Assembly (NCBI GenBank): GCA_009801015.1
Contig: VHZZ01001168.1
Coordinates: 106,493-140,076 of the forward strand
Source of the DNA: Silene noctiflora
Lineage: Eukaryota > Streptophyta > Magnoliopsida > Caryophyllales > Caryophyllaceae
Length of the DNA stretch: 33,584 nucleotides
Direction of reading: 5' to 3'
Shown: positions 20,412-31,346 of the stretch, in pieces
How the letters are laid out: every line of letters begins with the position of its first letter
Numbering within the stretch: position 1 is the stretch's first letter
The notes under the pieces: model-generated
What the model was told of the DNA's origin: nothing
What the model saw: only the letters and a program-made list of their open reading frames with translations
The model's database searches: none
Program-made: the position numbers and the translations under genes

Positions 20412-22526
20412 ATGTCATCCTTCAAAAATTCACACAAATTTATTAACGAAATGACACAACTTCCTGCAAATCTCTCACCCAAAAAGCTTCTACGGTTCCT
20501 CAAATCACAACCCAACACGAAACTCGCACTTTCGCTCTTCGATTCCGCTACCAGTCTTCCCAATTACACCCACAACGAGAATGTTTACCACCACATTCTT
20601 CGCCGTCTTTTTGATCCTAATCTTGTCCAGCAAGTTCATCGTATCGTAAATTTGATACAAACCCAGAAATGTATTTGTTCAGAAGATGTTGCATTGACTG
20701 TACTCAAGGCTTATACTAAGAATTATATGGTTGAGCAAGCTTTAGATGTTTTTAAGCGAATGCCGGCCATTTTCGGGTGTGAACCCGGTATACGGTCGTA
20801 TAATTCTATGTTTAATTGTTATGTGCAGGTGAATCAGTGGGAAAAGGCTGAATCTTTTTTTAAGTATTTTCAGACATTGGGTGTTATGCCTGATTTGGAG
20901 ACTTATAATATATTGATTAAGGTTTCGTGTCGTAAAGGGCAGTTTACGAAGGCGAGGAAGGTGCTGGATTGTATGTGGAATGAAGGGTTGTGTCCCGATG
21001 TTTATAGTTATGGTACTCTGATTAGTGGGTATGTGAAATGTGGGAAATTGGGCAATGCATATGAGGTGTTTGTTGAAATGTCTGAAAGAGGTGTTGCGCC
21101 TGATGTCGTTTGTTATAACGTTTTGATTGATGGGTATTTTAAATCAGGTGATATTGAGAAGGCTAAAGAGGTTTTTGATATGTTGGTGAGGGATCCGGCT
21201 GTTTATCCTAGTGTGGTTACTTATAATGTTATGATTAATGGGTTGCTTAAATGCGGGAATGTTAGCGAGAGTTTGGAGTTTTGGCGGCGCATGAACTTGA
21301 ATGATCAAAAGTTGGATGTGTTTACTTATAGTAGTTTGATTAATGGATTGTGTAAAGCTGGGAATGTGTGTGAGGGTTCAAAGGTTTATGCATCGATGAT
21401 GAAGCAAGGTGTTTTACCGGATGCTGTTACGTGTAATGTAATGCTTGATGGATATTGCAAAGCGGGGATGATTGATGATGCTTACAAGTTATGGCAGTTT
21501 ATGAGGAAAGAGGACCGCTGTAATACTGTTAGTTTCAATATATTTATCAGGGGCTTGTTTGAAAGCAAAAAGGTGAATGAAGCAGTGTCCATCTGGGACT
21601 CACTGTCTGAGAGCAGCTGTAATGCTGATTCCACTACTTTTGGGGTGCTAATGCACGGATTGTGTAGATTTGGACACCTGAACAAAGCATTAGCGATCTT
21701 CAGAACTGCAGTGGATGGAGGTAAAGTAGATAATTACGTATATTCTCCATTAGTTGAGGGATTATGTAAGAATGGACTGCTGGATGATGCTGTTAGTATC
21801 CTAGATACAGTTAGTAATGTCAAAAATAGTTTAAATTCATATGTTTTCAATGCCGTAATAAGTGGGTATTTACGAGTATTTAAAATTGAGAAGGCCATTG
21901 GAACTTTTAGATCAATGGTCGATAAGGGTTGTCTGCCTACGCTTGTAACGTATAACATCCTGATAAATGGATTATGCAAAGCAGAAAAATTTGAAGTTGC
22001 TTATGTATATATAAAGGAAATGATAGAAAAAGGTCTTAAGCCAGATTTAGTTACATACAGCTTGTTGATAGATGGCCTTTGTCGAAGCGGAAAGTTGAAA
22101 AAGGCACTTCAGTTGTGGTGCCATGTTCTTGAAAATGGTCTCAAGCCTGATGTTATCATGCATAATATCATAATTCATGGACTTTGCTCTGCCTGTAGAG
22201 TCGGCGAAGCAATGAAGTTATTCTCAAATATGAGGCATATAGGTTGCCTGCCAAATCTTGTTACTCACAATACACTTATGGAAGGGCTTTTTAAAGTTGG
22301 AGCGTTTGAAACAGCAGAAGCCATCTGGGGCTGCATTTTGAAAAGGGGGTTCCATCCTGATATTATCTCATATAACATAGTGTTTCATGCATTATGTTCT
22401 CGGAATAAAATTGCAGATTCCATGGGTTTCTTACATGATGCCATTAGTAGAGGAGTGATACCATCTGTTGCTACGTGGAATATTCTTGTGAGAGCTGTTA
22501 CTTGTAATGGGATCCCAGTGTTTTGA
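20412..22526 (+). CDS. P-class pentatricopeptide repeat protein, intronless, 704 aa
   Basis: An RNA-binding organelle protein built of about 16 complete consecutive 35-residue PPR motifs from about residue 125 to the end, preceded by two degenerate ones and ending in a partial motif (WNILVRAV). Typical motif text is VVTYNVLIDGxxKxGxxxxA. No E, DYW or SMR domain follows, so it is P-class, normally acting in organellar RNA processing, stability or translation rather than editing. It resembles Arabidopsis At3g09060 (about 687 aa). Start choice is open. The ATG at 20412 is the longest in-frame start but has T at -3. The ATG at 20451 (MTQLPANLSPKKLL) has G at -3 and matches the family's N-terminus better, giving 691 aa. 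An out-of-frame ATG at 20401 overlaps both. The absence of introns is usual for plant PPR genes. Its RNA target is not predictable by eye. Confidence 0.93.
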   Translation: MSSFKNSHKFINEMTQLPANLSPKKLLRFLKSQPNTKLALSLFDSATSLPNYTHNENVYHHILRRLFDPNLVQQVHRIVNLIQTQKCICSEDVALTVLKAYTKNYMVEQALDVFKRMPAIFGCEPGIRSYNSMFNCYVQVNQWEKAESFFKYFQTLGVMPDLETYNILIKVSCRKGQFTKARKVLDCMWNEGLCPDVYSYGTLISGYVKCGKLGNAYEVFVEMSERGVAPDVVCYNVLIDGYFKSGDIEKAKEVFDMLVRDPAVYPSVVTYNVMINGLLKCGNVSESLEFWRRMNLNDQKLDVFTYSSLINGLCKAGNVCEGSKVYASMMKQGVLPDAVTCNVMLDGYCKAGMIDDAYKLWQFMRKEDRCNTVSFNIFIRGLFESKKVNEAVSIWDSLSESSCNADSTTFGVLMHGLCRFGHLNKALAIFRTAVDGGKVDNYVYSPLVEGLCKNGLLDDAVSILDTVSNVKNSLNSYVFNAVISGYLRVFKIEKAIGTFRSMVDKGCLPTLVTYNILINGLCKAEKFEVAYVYIKEMIEKGLKPDLVTYSLLIDGLCRSGKLKKALQLWCHVLENGLKPDVIMHNIIIHGLCSACRVGEAMKLFSNMRHIGCLPNLVTHNTLMEGLFKVGAFETAEAIWGCILKRGFHPDIISYNIVFHALCSRNKIADSMGFLHDAISRGVIPSVATWNILVRAVTCNGIPVF

Positions 22527-23430
22527 GTGTAGGCTATAAAACCGGTCTTGCTGGTTCATGGTTTCTGTGGGAGGGTTTGGTATTATAAATCTGAGGGATA
22601 ATCTAATTCCCCGACTGAATTTGTCATCACCAGCTGTCTAATATCCAATCTTTATGCGAAATATCTGGGAATTGGACGCTGTGTGTAATATCGGTTGTTG
22701 TGCAACCTATACTGCCTTAAAACGCAGTCTCAATAACCTTCAAAAACCTTGATAAGTTGATCATGATTCAGTTTTGCAGATGATATTTATAAAATGATCA
22801 GCGTAATATTTGTCATTCATTTTGGGTGGACCTTAATATGAATTTCACCTCCCAAGGGATCTTTGCGTTTGAGAAGTTCTATTTTCAGGCATGTGGCAGT
22901 TCTAGTTTTTCCTTTTCTTTTTTATGTGCAGTTGTTAATCGTCCATCTCCGTGATGCTAATTTCATGATATTTTGCTCTTCTCCGCTGTGCTGTCTGTAG
23001 ATGGAGTACACTACTTGAATTTTTTACCACTGATCTGAGCATTTCTTGCACCGAAAGACTTGCCTTAAATTGAAGGTGAGCTATGGAGAAGATTATCTAC
23101 TTATTTTTCCTAAAGCATTTCTTGCACTGAAAGACTGCATTGTAAAACGCTTCAGAAGTATATTGTTAGTTTGTTACAATAATTATTTGTCACAGTTCAC
23201 ATGAAGAACACTTCAATATTAAAACAAATTTTGTATTCATCATTTGATCTGCTTAGGGAGATTATGTTCTGATACCCAAGTTAAGCTAGATTATGTCCTA
23301 TTTTCACTATGACTACGTAACATTTTTTTGCGATTTCATCTTTTGCACCATTTCTTAGTATCTGAAACACTGAAATCTGTACGTTTTGACTTCAGTCTGT
23401 TACTTACATCATTACATGTCATTGAGGGGT
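22527..23430 (+). other. PPR 3' flank, no gene seen
   Basis: Presumed 3' UTR followed by spacer. A short direct repeat, GCATTTCTTGCACYGAAAGACT, occurs at about 23039 and again at about 23115. No coding frame is supported. Confidence 0.4.
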
Positions 23431-23436
23431 CTGCAG

Positions 23437-23683
23437 GTAAATGTACAACAGACGGCTGTCCACTATCTTTGATGAGCTTTAGCATCAACATCTGGCTCCG
23501 TGGTAAGCCTGAGCTTATTTTTTTAATTATTTTTTTTTATGAAGTTTGAGCAGGTGTTAATAAGTCTTTATTATGCTGTTCTCATATGCACGCCTCTGTT
23601 ATTTTATGAGAGAGTCTGAAAAGTTTGCTGTTGAAATTGAAGTTCCTGGCAGTGGAGAACCGGTTTCTGAAAATGATTTCAAG
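23437..23683 (+). pseudogene. Possible exon fragments of an unidentified gene
   Basis: Two short stretches look exon-like. 23437-23502 sits between a CTGCAG acceptor and a GTG/GTAAGCC donor and would read KCTTDGCPLSLMSFSINIWL. About 23611-23683 ends in a perfect AAG/GTAAGT donor and reads ESEKFAVEIEVPGSGEPVSE then NDFK, with an ordinary codon pattern. I do not recognise the protein. No start, further exons or stop could be joined. They may be a captured gene fragment, alternative 3' UTR exons of the PPR transcript, or chance. Confidence 0.2.
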
Positions 23684-23939
23684 GTAAGTAAAAGTTTGTC
23701 TGGTTTTGTTGTTAATCTATATATTGTGGTTTGTATTCAATACTGCAAAAAATTACCATTATTAGAATTATCTATGACATTAATATCCTGTAACTTACAT
23801 TCGTACACCTAAACAGTCGTTCTAATTGAATTCCACTCTCTATACCCATTCATACCACATCTTCATATCCCTCACGCTTAGCTATTCACCACTGTGATGA
23901 TCAGTTTGAGAGATTGTGGAGCATAAAGTTATAAGATCA

Positions 23940-26520
23940 CCGCTCTCATTCTTCCATGTGTGTTTCACAGAGTGTACCTGAAGCATTGGTTATGTGTAGG
24001 TTTGGTGGTTCCAAATATATCATCAAATTGAGGAGCGATGCAATAGTAAGCTAGCATGAGATATCAAGCCTAATGGATGAGCAATACTTGGGTCTATTAA
24101 TCTTGCTACATAATCTAATCCAATCACCGCTGAACTTTACATTGCTTCCGTGTCGAGTTAAAATCTTACATGAAAATCGCACTTTTCACGTTTTTCTCCC
24201 CAATCCAGTTGTCCTTTCCCTTCAGATCCTGCGTAATTTGCCACTGTATTTTCTCTGTTTAGCTTTAGGTTTTGGGAAAGTATCCTTTTTTGTTCAATCT
24301 TTTGGTTTGGAGCACATGTTGGACACATGCACTCTTGTCAGTGCTTTGGATACAACATTTTTTGTGATTTTTTTTTTAAATGTTCTGGGTTCTAATAAGA
24401 GGTATAGTTGAGCCCTCTCCCATCGAAGATTCAAAAAAATGTCATGTCAAGATGCCACACATGACCAAAGTTGAGTGTTGAAGTAGCATCTTCTTCTGAC
24501 ACACTATGATTGATATTCCTATCTTTGTTTGCAGGAAACCAATACATAGAATAATGAAACTAGAGAGAAGGGGAAAAGTTTAGACAAGATAATAATAAAA
24601 AAAGCAAGTAAGAAGATTATACTTGGACTTGCACAACACAAAATTGAAATTAAGAAGATAATAGTGGGATAGAGGGAGTAGTTGTGAATCCTTGATTGAT
24701 GCTAATTGCCGGTCTTTACTCTTCTCTTGAGATGTGCTTGCGAGTGCTCTATTTAAATATTTTGTTAATTTCTAGGTGTTTCATCACATTCCTGCAAATT
24801 CTCAAGCATCGATCATGTTTCTTGAAATCATGGTTTTGTTGGTTTCAGAAATATCAACAAAACTGAAACGATGCAAAAGAAAGAGCATGAGGTATTATGC
24901 CCAAGGGTTGAGGAACACTTGGGTTTATTAATCATGCTACATTCTATATACCGATTTCTACATTGCTATATGCAGCTATTTGAGTTGAAATCTTACTTAA
25001 ATGCCGCACTTGTTTTCACTTTCTTACTTCAACCTTTCCCTCACATTGTCACAATTGTGTGGTTCGGGATTCACTCACTCTAACCATGTGTGTTTCACAG
25101 TGGTACTGCACTACATAACCTGAAGCATCCATCATGAGAAGGTTTGGTGGTTCCAGCATACCACCAAATTGAGAAATGATGGAAAAGTAACTAGCGTGAC
25201 ATATCAAGCCTATGGGATGAGCAATACTTGGGTCTATTAATCATGCTACATAATAAAATTTAATCAGTAATCACTTGAATTTCACTTGGTCACAGAATTT
25301 AATTAAAGGTATTACACAAAATTAACTGTTTCACATCCTCCCTCCCCCCCCCCCCCCCTCCCCTCATCCCTTGGTCCTCAGCTTTCAGATCCTGCCTAAC
25401 ATATCCTGTTAGACTCTCTATCGAGCTTTGGTTTTTTATAATAGATCCTAATCTTTTCATTCTTTTGGTTTCGAGCAAGTATCGGACACGCTTGCACTCT
25501 TATCGGTGTGTTGAATACAACTTTTTGTGTGAATTTTTTCCTGTTATGTTTTTGCTCGAAAATGAGGTGTAGTGCCTCAGTTGTTGAAAGACATGTTATG
25601 TCATGAGTCATCACATCAAGAAGATAATAGTGGGACAAAAGGAGTAGTTGTAACTCCTTCATGCTAATTGCTGGTTAATGATCTTCTATATAGATATGGC
25701 TTGTGACTTGTGAGCCCACTCTCTTTGAATATTTTAGTCATTTGTATGAGTTTAATAGAGTCCCTTCATATATTCAAGCATCAATCAGACGTTAATGGTT
25801 TTGTTGGTTCCAGAAATATCAACGAAACTGAAGCGATGCAAAAGCAAGATAGCATGAGTTATCAAGCCTAAGGGACGAGGAACACTTGGGTCTATTAATC
25901 ATGCTACATTTCATTTACTGAGTTCTACATTGCTATGCGCCGTTATATGAGTTGAAATCTTACCTAATATGCTGCACTTATTTTCACTCTTTTACATCTT
26001 TGTTTCTTTCACCTTGATCACGGTCCTGTGGTTCTGGATTAATTGTCCATACTGGAATGGAGTTAGTTAGCAAACTAGGCCCACCATAGTGCTTTGTATT
26101 AGAACCCAGAAGCGCCCTACAATTTGAACCTGTTCCCCAAACAGTGTTTGTGATGTTAATTGCTGGTCATTTGCCAGTAATACGTTGCCTTATACTGCGA
26201 TGGAAGTGCATTGTCTGAATAGTTTGCTCATATATACGAGATTCATAGCATTATTGCATATTTTGAAGCATCGATCATGTGTCTTGAATTCATGGTTTTG
26301 TTGGTTCCAGAAATATCACCAAAACTGAAAAACGATGCAAAAACAAGCTAGCATGACATATCAAACCTAAGGGATGAGCTACACTTAGGTCTATTAATCA
26401 TGCTACATTTAACATTTACTGAATTCCACATTTCTATATTCATCTATTTGCAGTCTTTTGTGAATGCTGTACTGCTACTCTTTTCTATCTTCCTTTCCCT
26501 CACCTTGACCCTCACTCCCA
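23940..26520. repeat. Decayed tandem array of about 1.1-kb units next to the plastid-protein gene
   Basis: A core like TATCAAGCCTAAGGGATGAG then CACTTGGGTCTATTAATCAT occurs five times: near 24061, 24892, 25201, 25859 and 26358. Two larger copies, about 23940-25083 and 25083-26040, also share GTGTGTTTCACAG, CAGATCCTGC, TTTTGGTTT then CGAGCA, and AAGAAGATAATAGTGGGA at offsets of about 970-1140 bases. The fifth core runs into the last codons of the minus-strand gene ending at 26475. Related CTCTTTTACATCTTT then TTTCACCTTGA sequence follows the core at 25859. The unit therefore appears to include that gene's 3' terminus. Open frames in the array are short and broken. Confidence 0.7.
25344..25358. 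repeat. Poly(C) run
   Basis: Fifteen consecutive C within a CT-rich stretch, lying inside the decayed array and absent from the sister copy. Such runs are prone to length error in sequencing. Confidence 0.8.
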
Positions 26521-27418
26521 GTCAACATCTTCTGTTCGTAGATCAGCTGATTTATCAGTCCTACAAATATTGCAGCGAGAATACCTACCTTCCTCCAGTC
26601 CACTGAAGGAGAGATATACGAATCAGCAAGACCAACAAAGACGATGCCAGTCAATGCAAGGTAAACATTTCTCCTGGTTTTAGACGCTGCACTTTGTTTA
26701 GTAACATCCATTATCTTTTTAGCCTCCTCCTTTGCTTTTGCCATTTCAATGGGTGGTTTATTATCTCCTAGACTTTGAAAGAAAAGACCTTCATTTCGGC
26801 CACTTTCGACTTCACCTTCAAAATCTGACAATTCTTTGTCCGTCCTTTCAATCTCTTCTTTGCTCATATCTGACAATTCTTCTAATTCCTGCATCCTGGC
26901 ATCCATATTCTCCATTATCTGCTTATCACATAATTAACCCATCAACTCATTAACTTAAAAAAAGAATATTGAGAAGTCTCATCGTAATATCATGAAATAG
27001 TCTCATATGAGAATTTGCGTAGGTCATATACGACGAATTTTGAAAACATAATGAAGACATAAGTTGATGGGCAGACCTGAGCACTGGCTTCATCGAGATC
27101 TCTAAGCGCATTTTCACCAATAGCATCTATCTCAGCATTGGCTTCCTCAGCAAACTGGGTCAAATAAGCAGAACGCTCATCCAAGTAATCCGTAAGCCGG
27201 TACTTCTGAGTTTGAAGCATTGCTATTTTGGCCAGTAACTCCTGCTTTTCGCGGTCCCCTTCAGGAGGAGAAGTCTCTGAGCCCGAGTCATTTGATGTGG
27301 ACCTACAGACAGACAGAGTGCAAAACTTTCCTGAACTTCTCGTGATCAAGGCCGAGTACTGAGGACTTCCGGTAGCGTTCAAGTTGAACCCGGTTTGGAT
27401 AATCTTTATAGTAATCAT
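26475..27418 (-). CDS. Plastid-targeted-looking coiled-coil, two-TM protein, 261 aa, two exons
   Basis: Exon 1 is 27418-27077 and exon 2 is 26918-26475. The intron (27076-26919) is GT-AG and phase 0, joining ASAQ to IMENMDARM. Residues 1-45 are Ser/Thr/Asn-rich with few acids, like a chloroplast transit peptide. A long charged, heptad-like stretch (about 53-150, KQELLAKIAMLQTQKYRL onward) suggests coiled coil. About 195-215 (YLALTGIVFVGLADSYI) and 222-240 (VGILAAIFVGLINQLIY) are two membrane segments, followed by a polar Glu/Gly/Lys tail. Size (261 against about 258 aa) and position beside the PPR gene suggest the orthologue of Arabidopsis At3g09050, which I recall carrying the name 8-amino-7-oxononanoate synthase. 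Nothing here looks like that PLP enzyme: there is no PLP-lysine region and the length is wrong. Function is unknown. The C-terminal tail is shared with the neighbouring repeat array. Confidence 0.8.
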
Positions 27419-28683
27419 GTTTTGGAACTTTTTCCTGAACAGAGAGAAGAAGATGCAACAGTGGAGTAACTTAGAAGCATGTATTTACAATTGGGGATCT
27501 TTGGACCTCTCACTTGGTTGCTTTAATGTTATCCTGTTAAGGTCTTAAGGACAAGAATGTCTTTTTCTAGTTTCTTATCGTAAACAAAGTCATTTGTTAA
27601 TTTTGTTTGCTTTTTATACAGAACAAACTGGCAAGTGGCAAATAATACATTTTTGGCATCAAGATCCTTTGGATATCTAAATTTAACTTATAAAGTTATA
27701 AAACCTGTCGTCAAATCTTTTTTACAGGATAGAAAATTATGTTAATTCCTTAAAATTGGACTAACCTGTCTTGTTTTTTCGGATGAGGGTAAAAACCATT
27801 CATTTTTATTTTTAACCCACCCTAAACCCTCCATCCATATATATTACTATCTCCTGAATGATTTTAGGATTTAGATAATGGGGGTTTGAGTTTTGACCAA
27901 TACGTTTTCCAGACTAGAGTTTTCTTGATTTTTTTTACATCACAAGTTCAGTAAAGAAAAGTTCAAATCCTATAAGTTCAGTTTAGATCCTATAAATTCA
28001 GTTGAGTTCGGTTCAGATCCGATTCAGTCCAAAAGAACAAGACATTTAACATCTTATATGTTTTCCTCGTTATTGACGAAGGTTAGCATCAAATTTTACC
28101 CTTAATGGCATTATTTACCCTTATTGAGTTCATTCATGGCCTCTATCCATCTCTCTTTAAAATCTAAACCACCTCGATAGTTCACCGTACCAGTCCCATC
28201 ATCCAAAGGGCCGTAGATTACACACAATTATCGAGTTGTCAACCACCACGATGGTATCACAACGAATTGGAGATAGCCGTCCTTGGCCACCATCTCACTT
28301 TCATCGGAGAAGTATTTTTAGGGTTGTGTTATGCAGGGCCGCGACCACATTACAACCAAAAGAAATAATAAGGGTTTAATCCCAATTGAACACAGTTTCA
28401 ATTTCAATTTTCAATGCTTAAATTCCTACATACTTATAAGACCCAGAACCACTTCCACAATATATTTAGGTACATTTTCATTTCCATAATACAGTAAAAA
28501 TTTTACTACTACAAACTACACCTTTACGACAATTTACCTGAAGGCGGTAAATAAATAATTTGACCTCTTTCATGCCTGACCTCACTGTTTCACCTGTTAC
28601 TCAGTATCACCTAACATTGCAGGAGGATTAACACTTGATGTTTTTACCAAGGTGCCTCACACAGTCAACACTTTTCTATACTA
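27419..28683. other. Intergenic between the plastid-protein gene and the transporter, no gene
   Basis: The part next to 27419 is the minus-strand promoter and leader of the 261-aa gene (CTTCTTCTCTCTGTTCAG on that strand). At 27950-28045 is a third AGTTCAG-rich repeat ending CAGTCCAAAAGAACAAGAC, related to those at 16850 and 20064. Sequence from about 28050 on is unremarkable and shows no coding frame. Confidence 0.45.
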
Positions 28684-28788
28684 CTACCTCCGTCTCGATC
28701 ATTTGTTTACATTTTTTTATTCATTGTGAGGGGTATTTTTATCACAAAAAATAAAAAAGGTAAACAAATGATGGAGACGGAGGGAAAA
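28684..28788. mobile_element. Stowaway-type MITE hairpin just past the transporter stop
   Basis: The left arm CCTCCGTCTCGATCATTTG then TTTACATTTTTTTATT pairs with the right arm AATAAAAAAGGTAAACAAAT then GATGGAGACGGAGG. The stem is about 40-45 bases with few mismatches and a small loop near GGGGTATTTTTATC. TA dinucleotides flank both ends. It begins 57 bases past the stop codon of the minus-strand transporter, so it is probably transcribed in that gene's 3' UTR. Confidence 0.75.
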
Positions 28789-28845
28789 TACGTTTATTAA
28801 GCACACAACATAACATCGGGGAAATTCCCTTAACACACTGAAGCC

Positions 28846-31346
28846 TCACTTGGCTACTCCTGTAACCTTCTTGTATGTGTACCACTTAGAAATCCAGAGA
28901 TACACAAGAAAGTTGGCCACACTGAGAATAGCCAAAAGCCAAAAGAAGTAATCTAGGTGGCCTCGATTGAGGTTATCCGGGATCCAACCTTGTTTTCCGT
29001 CTCTTGTGCTTATGTCTGTGACTATTGTCACAAGTAATGAGCTCAGGTAGTTTCCCAAAGCTACAGTTGTGAGCGATAGAGCTGAGCACAGGCTTCTCAT
29101 TGCATCAGGAGCCTGCGCATAGAAGAACTCAAGTTGTCCGATAAATGTGAACACTTCAGCACACCCAATGAGGAAATACTGTGGGATTTGCCAGAATATC
29201 GACAGGGGGATGGTTTTTAAGTCATAGTAATTGTGCTTCTTCACCATGTCTAGCCTTACGACTTCTAACATCCCGGCTGTAACCATGGAAAAGATTGAAA
29301 TGACCAGCCCGATTCCCATTCTTTGAAGCTGACTAAAACCACGCTCATGGCCAGTTAGTTTAGAAAAGACCGGAATGATCATAAGGTCATATACTGGGGC
29401 CCAGAAGAGGACACTAAGAGTGTCGAAAAGTGAGAGTGAGGCTGATGGGATTTTGAACTTTGGCCCTATGTGTTGGTCTAAAGTGTTCCCTTGCAAAACA
29501 AACATGGTGCTCATTTGACTATAGACGGTTGCAAAAACAATCCCAGTTGCCCAAACAGGAAGCAACCTGACTAGGGCTTTGAGCTCTTCGACTTGTGTTA
29601 TGGTGCAAAGCCTCCATGGGTTTGGCGTGCCCTTGATGTCGTCAGTGTCAATTGGCACAGCAGCTTTGTCGAAACAACTGAGAATTGAAAAAAATTCAGA
29701 ATCAGTGAACTTGATGGTTTTTAACTTGCTACTAGTCTACTACTGGTATAAAGTGCAGAATGCTCTGATTAATTAATCTTTTCCTGATATTTTCTGGCCT
29801 AAAATGAGTCGTTTTCAATTGTCGTGTCCTGTTGGCACATGACAAATGGCCAAGTAAAGTGTCATAATAGTGGAGCTCTCAAGAAATGCGATTAATTAGC
29901 AGTATAGACAAACCTCATATTACGCGTATGCTCCATCTTGCGACTTCCTTCAATGCTTGATTCCTCGTCAGCTGTCTCATACAGAAGGCTTTTGTCCTCG
30001 GGAACTCTTACCTTAATTTTTCTAAACATTGCAACCAGCACCTGAGCAATCCGGGTCAAAGGACTCCCTCCTGGCATCTGGAACCGATACAACCTGGATC
30101 CAGAAAAGAAGGACACGACAGCAAAAGCCATGGCTGCAGCTGGAATGCCAAATCCCCATCCCCAACTTACATTTGTTTGGACCCACACCAGCACTGAAGA
30201 AGCAACAAGAGCACCCACATTGATCGAAAAGTAAAACCAATTGAAGAAGGAGCTTTTCTTTTTCCTTTCTTTGTCATCAGTTTCATCAAATTGATCAGCT
30301 CCAAATGATGAGACACATGGCTTAATTCCGCCAGTTCCAAGCGCAACCAAGTAGAGAGATAGAAATGCAACTGCAATTTGTGGTGTTGTTGGGTGACATC
30401 CGTCTGCACTGCATGATGGCTTTAGTCCATTCACTGAGGCACTCAGTGTTAATAGAACCATTCCCTGCAACATACATCAACCTTGAATTAAACATCAAAC
30501 TGGAACAATTACGTCAAACAAATCAGGAAAAGTGAAGTTGAAAGCATCAGGCGGAAACTCACGACAACATAAATCATGGAGAAAATGGCAATAACCCAAA
30601 ATCTACCCCAATAGGCATCAGCTAAAAAGGCTCCAAGTAAAGGCAAGATATAGCAGGTCCCTGACCAGTTGTTTACGTTCTTAGCTGCGGTAGCATTGCC
30701 TTGATGCAGACGAGTAACGAAATAGTTCACGAGATTTGTACTCATTCCATAGTAGGCCAACCTCTCACAGCATTCATTTCCTGATAAAACAATAACACAC
30801 TAAAAAAATTAGGTAACAAAAAAACTCACAGGCACAGCCATAAACTGCAACTGCTATATAGTGAGCTTCGTTCATGATTAATATTATTGTTTTTCGCATA
30901 AAAACTAGTAGATAAACAATCAGCCTTCAGCAGCAACTTCAAACTTCTAGTGCCTATATGTGTTCATCATTATCATAAATGACATGTCAATTAAGAGGCT
31001 ACAGCTTAAAACGAGGCCAAGCGTAGAGCGTCAAAACTTCTTCGATGATAGTGATATAACTTAACTGGAACATATCGACTATCAAGTACTTCATTAAAGT
31101 GGAAACGCATCGGCTTTTATTAGCCCTTCTAACTACCTTATAGACCAAAGCAAATATATCAAATACTACTACTCCATTGGAAATGTATAGCCTAATGCCT
31201 ACTAGTGTAAGGAAGAAAAAAAGCATACCGAGAATAAATGTGCAAGCCCTCCAGTTTCCAGTTTTCTTCTTGTCAGCAGGATTCCCACGGAAATCCACTG
31301 TTCCATCCATCACAACTGAGTCATCTGCTTTTTGAGCTGTTTCCAT
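28846..31346 (-). CDS. NPF8.1: Proton-coupled di/tripeptide transporter, NPF8/PTR type, 572 aa
   Basis: Coding exons: 31346-31229, 30780-30563, 30464-29914, 29677-28846; all introns GT-AG, phases consistent, 1719 nt. The NPF/POT family has 12 membrane helices. The proton-coupling motif ExxER is present as [11 protein letters not shown] at residues 41-51. The PTR2 signatures [13 protein letters not shown] and [14 protein letters not shown] follow. A large cytosolic loop lies between helices 6 and 7 (about 255-330), and the C-half has [20 protein letters not shown] and a C-terminus near KKVTGVAK. The N-terminus ([19 protein letters not shown]) and overall length are closest to Arabidopsis PTR1/NPF8.1 (At3g54140, 570 aa); PTR5/NPF8.2 is the alternative. 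Characterised members import di- and tripeptides across the plasma membrane using the proton gradient. The start is the first ATG after a good splice acceptor at 31372. A hairpin MITE lies just past the stop. Confidence 0.94.
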
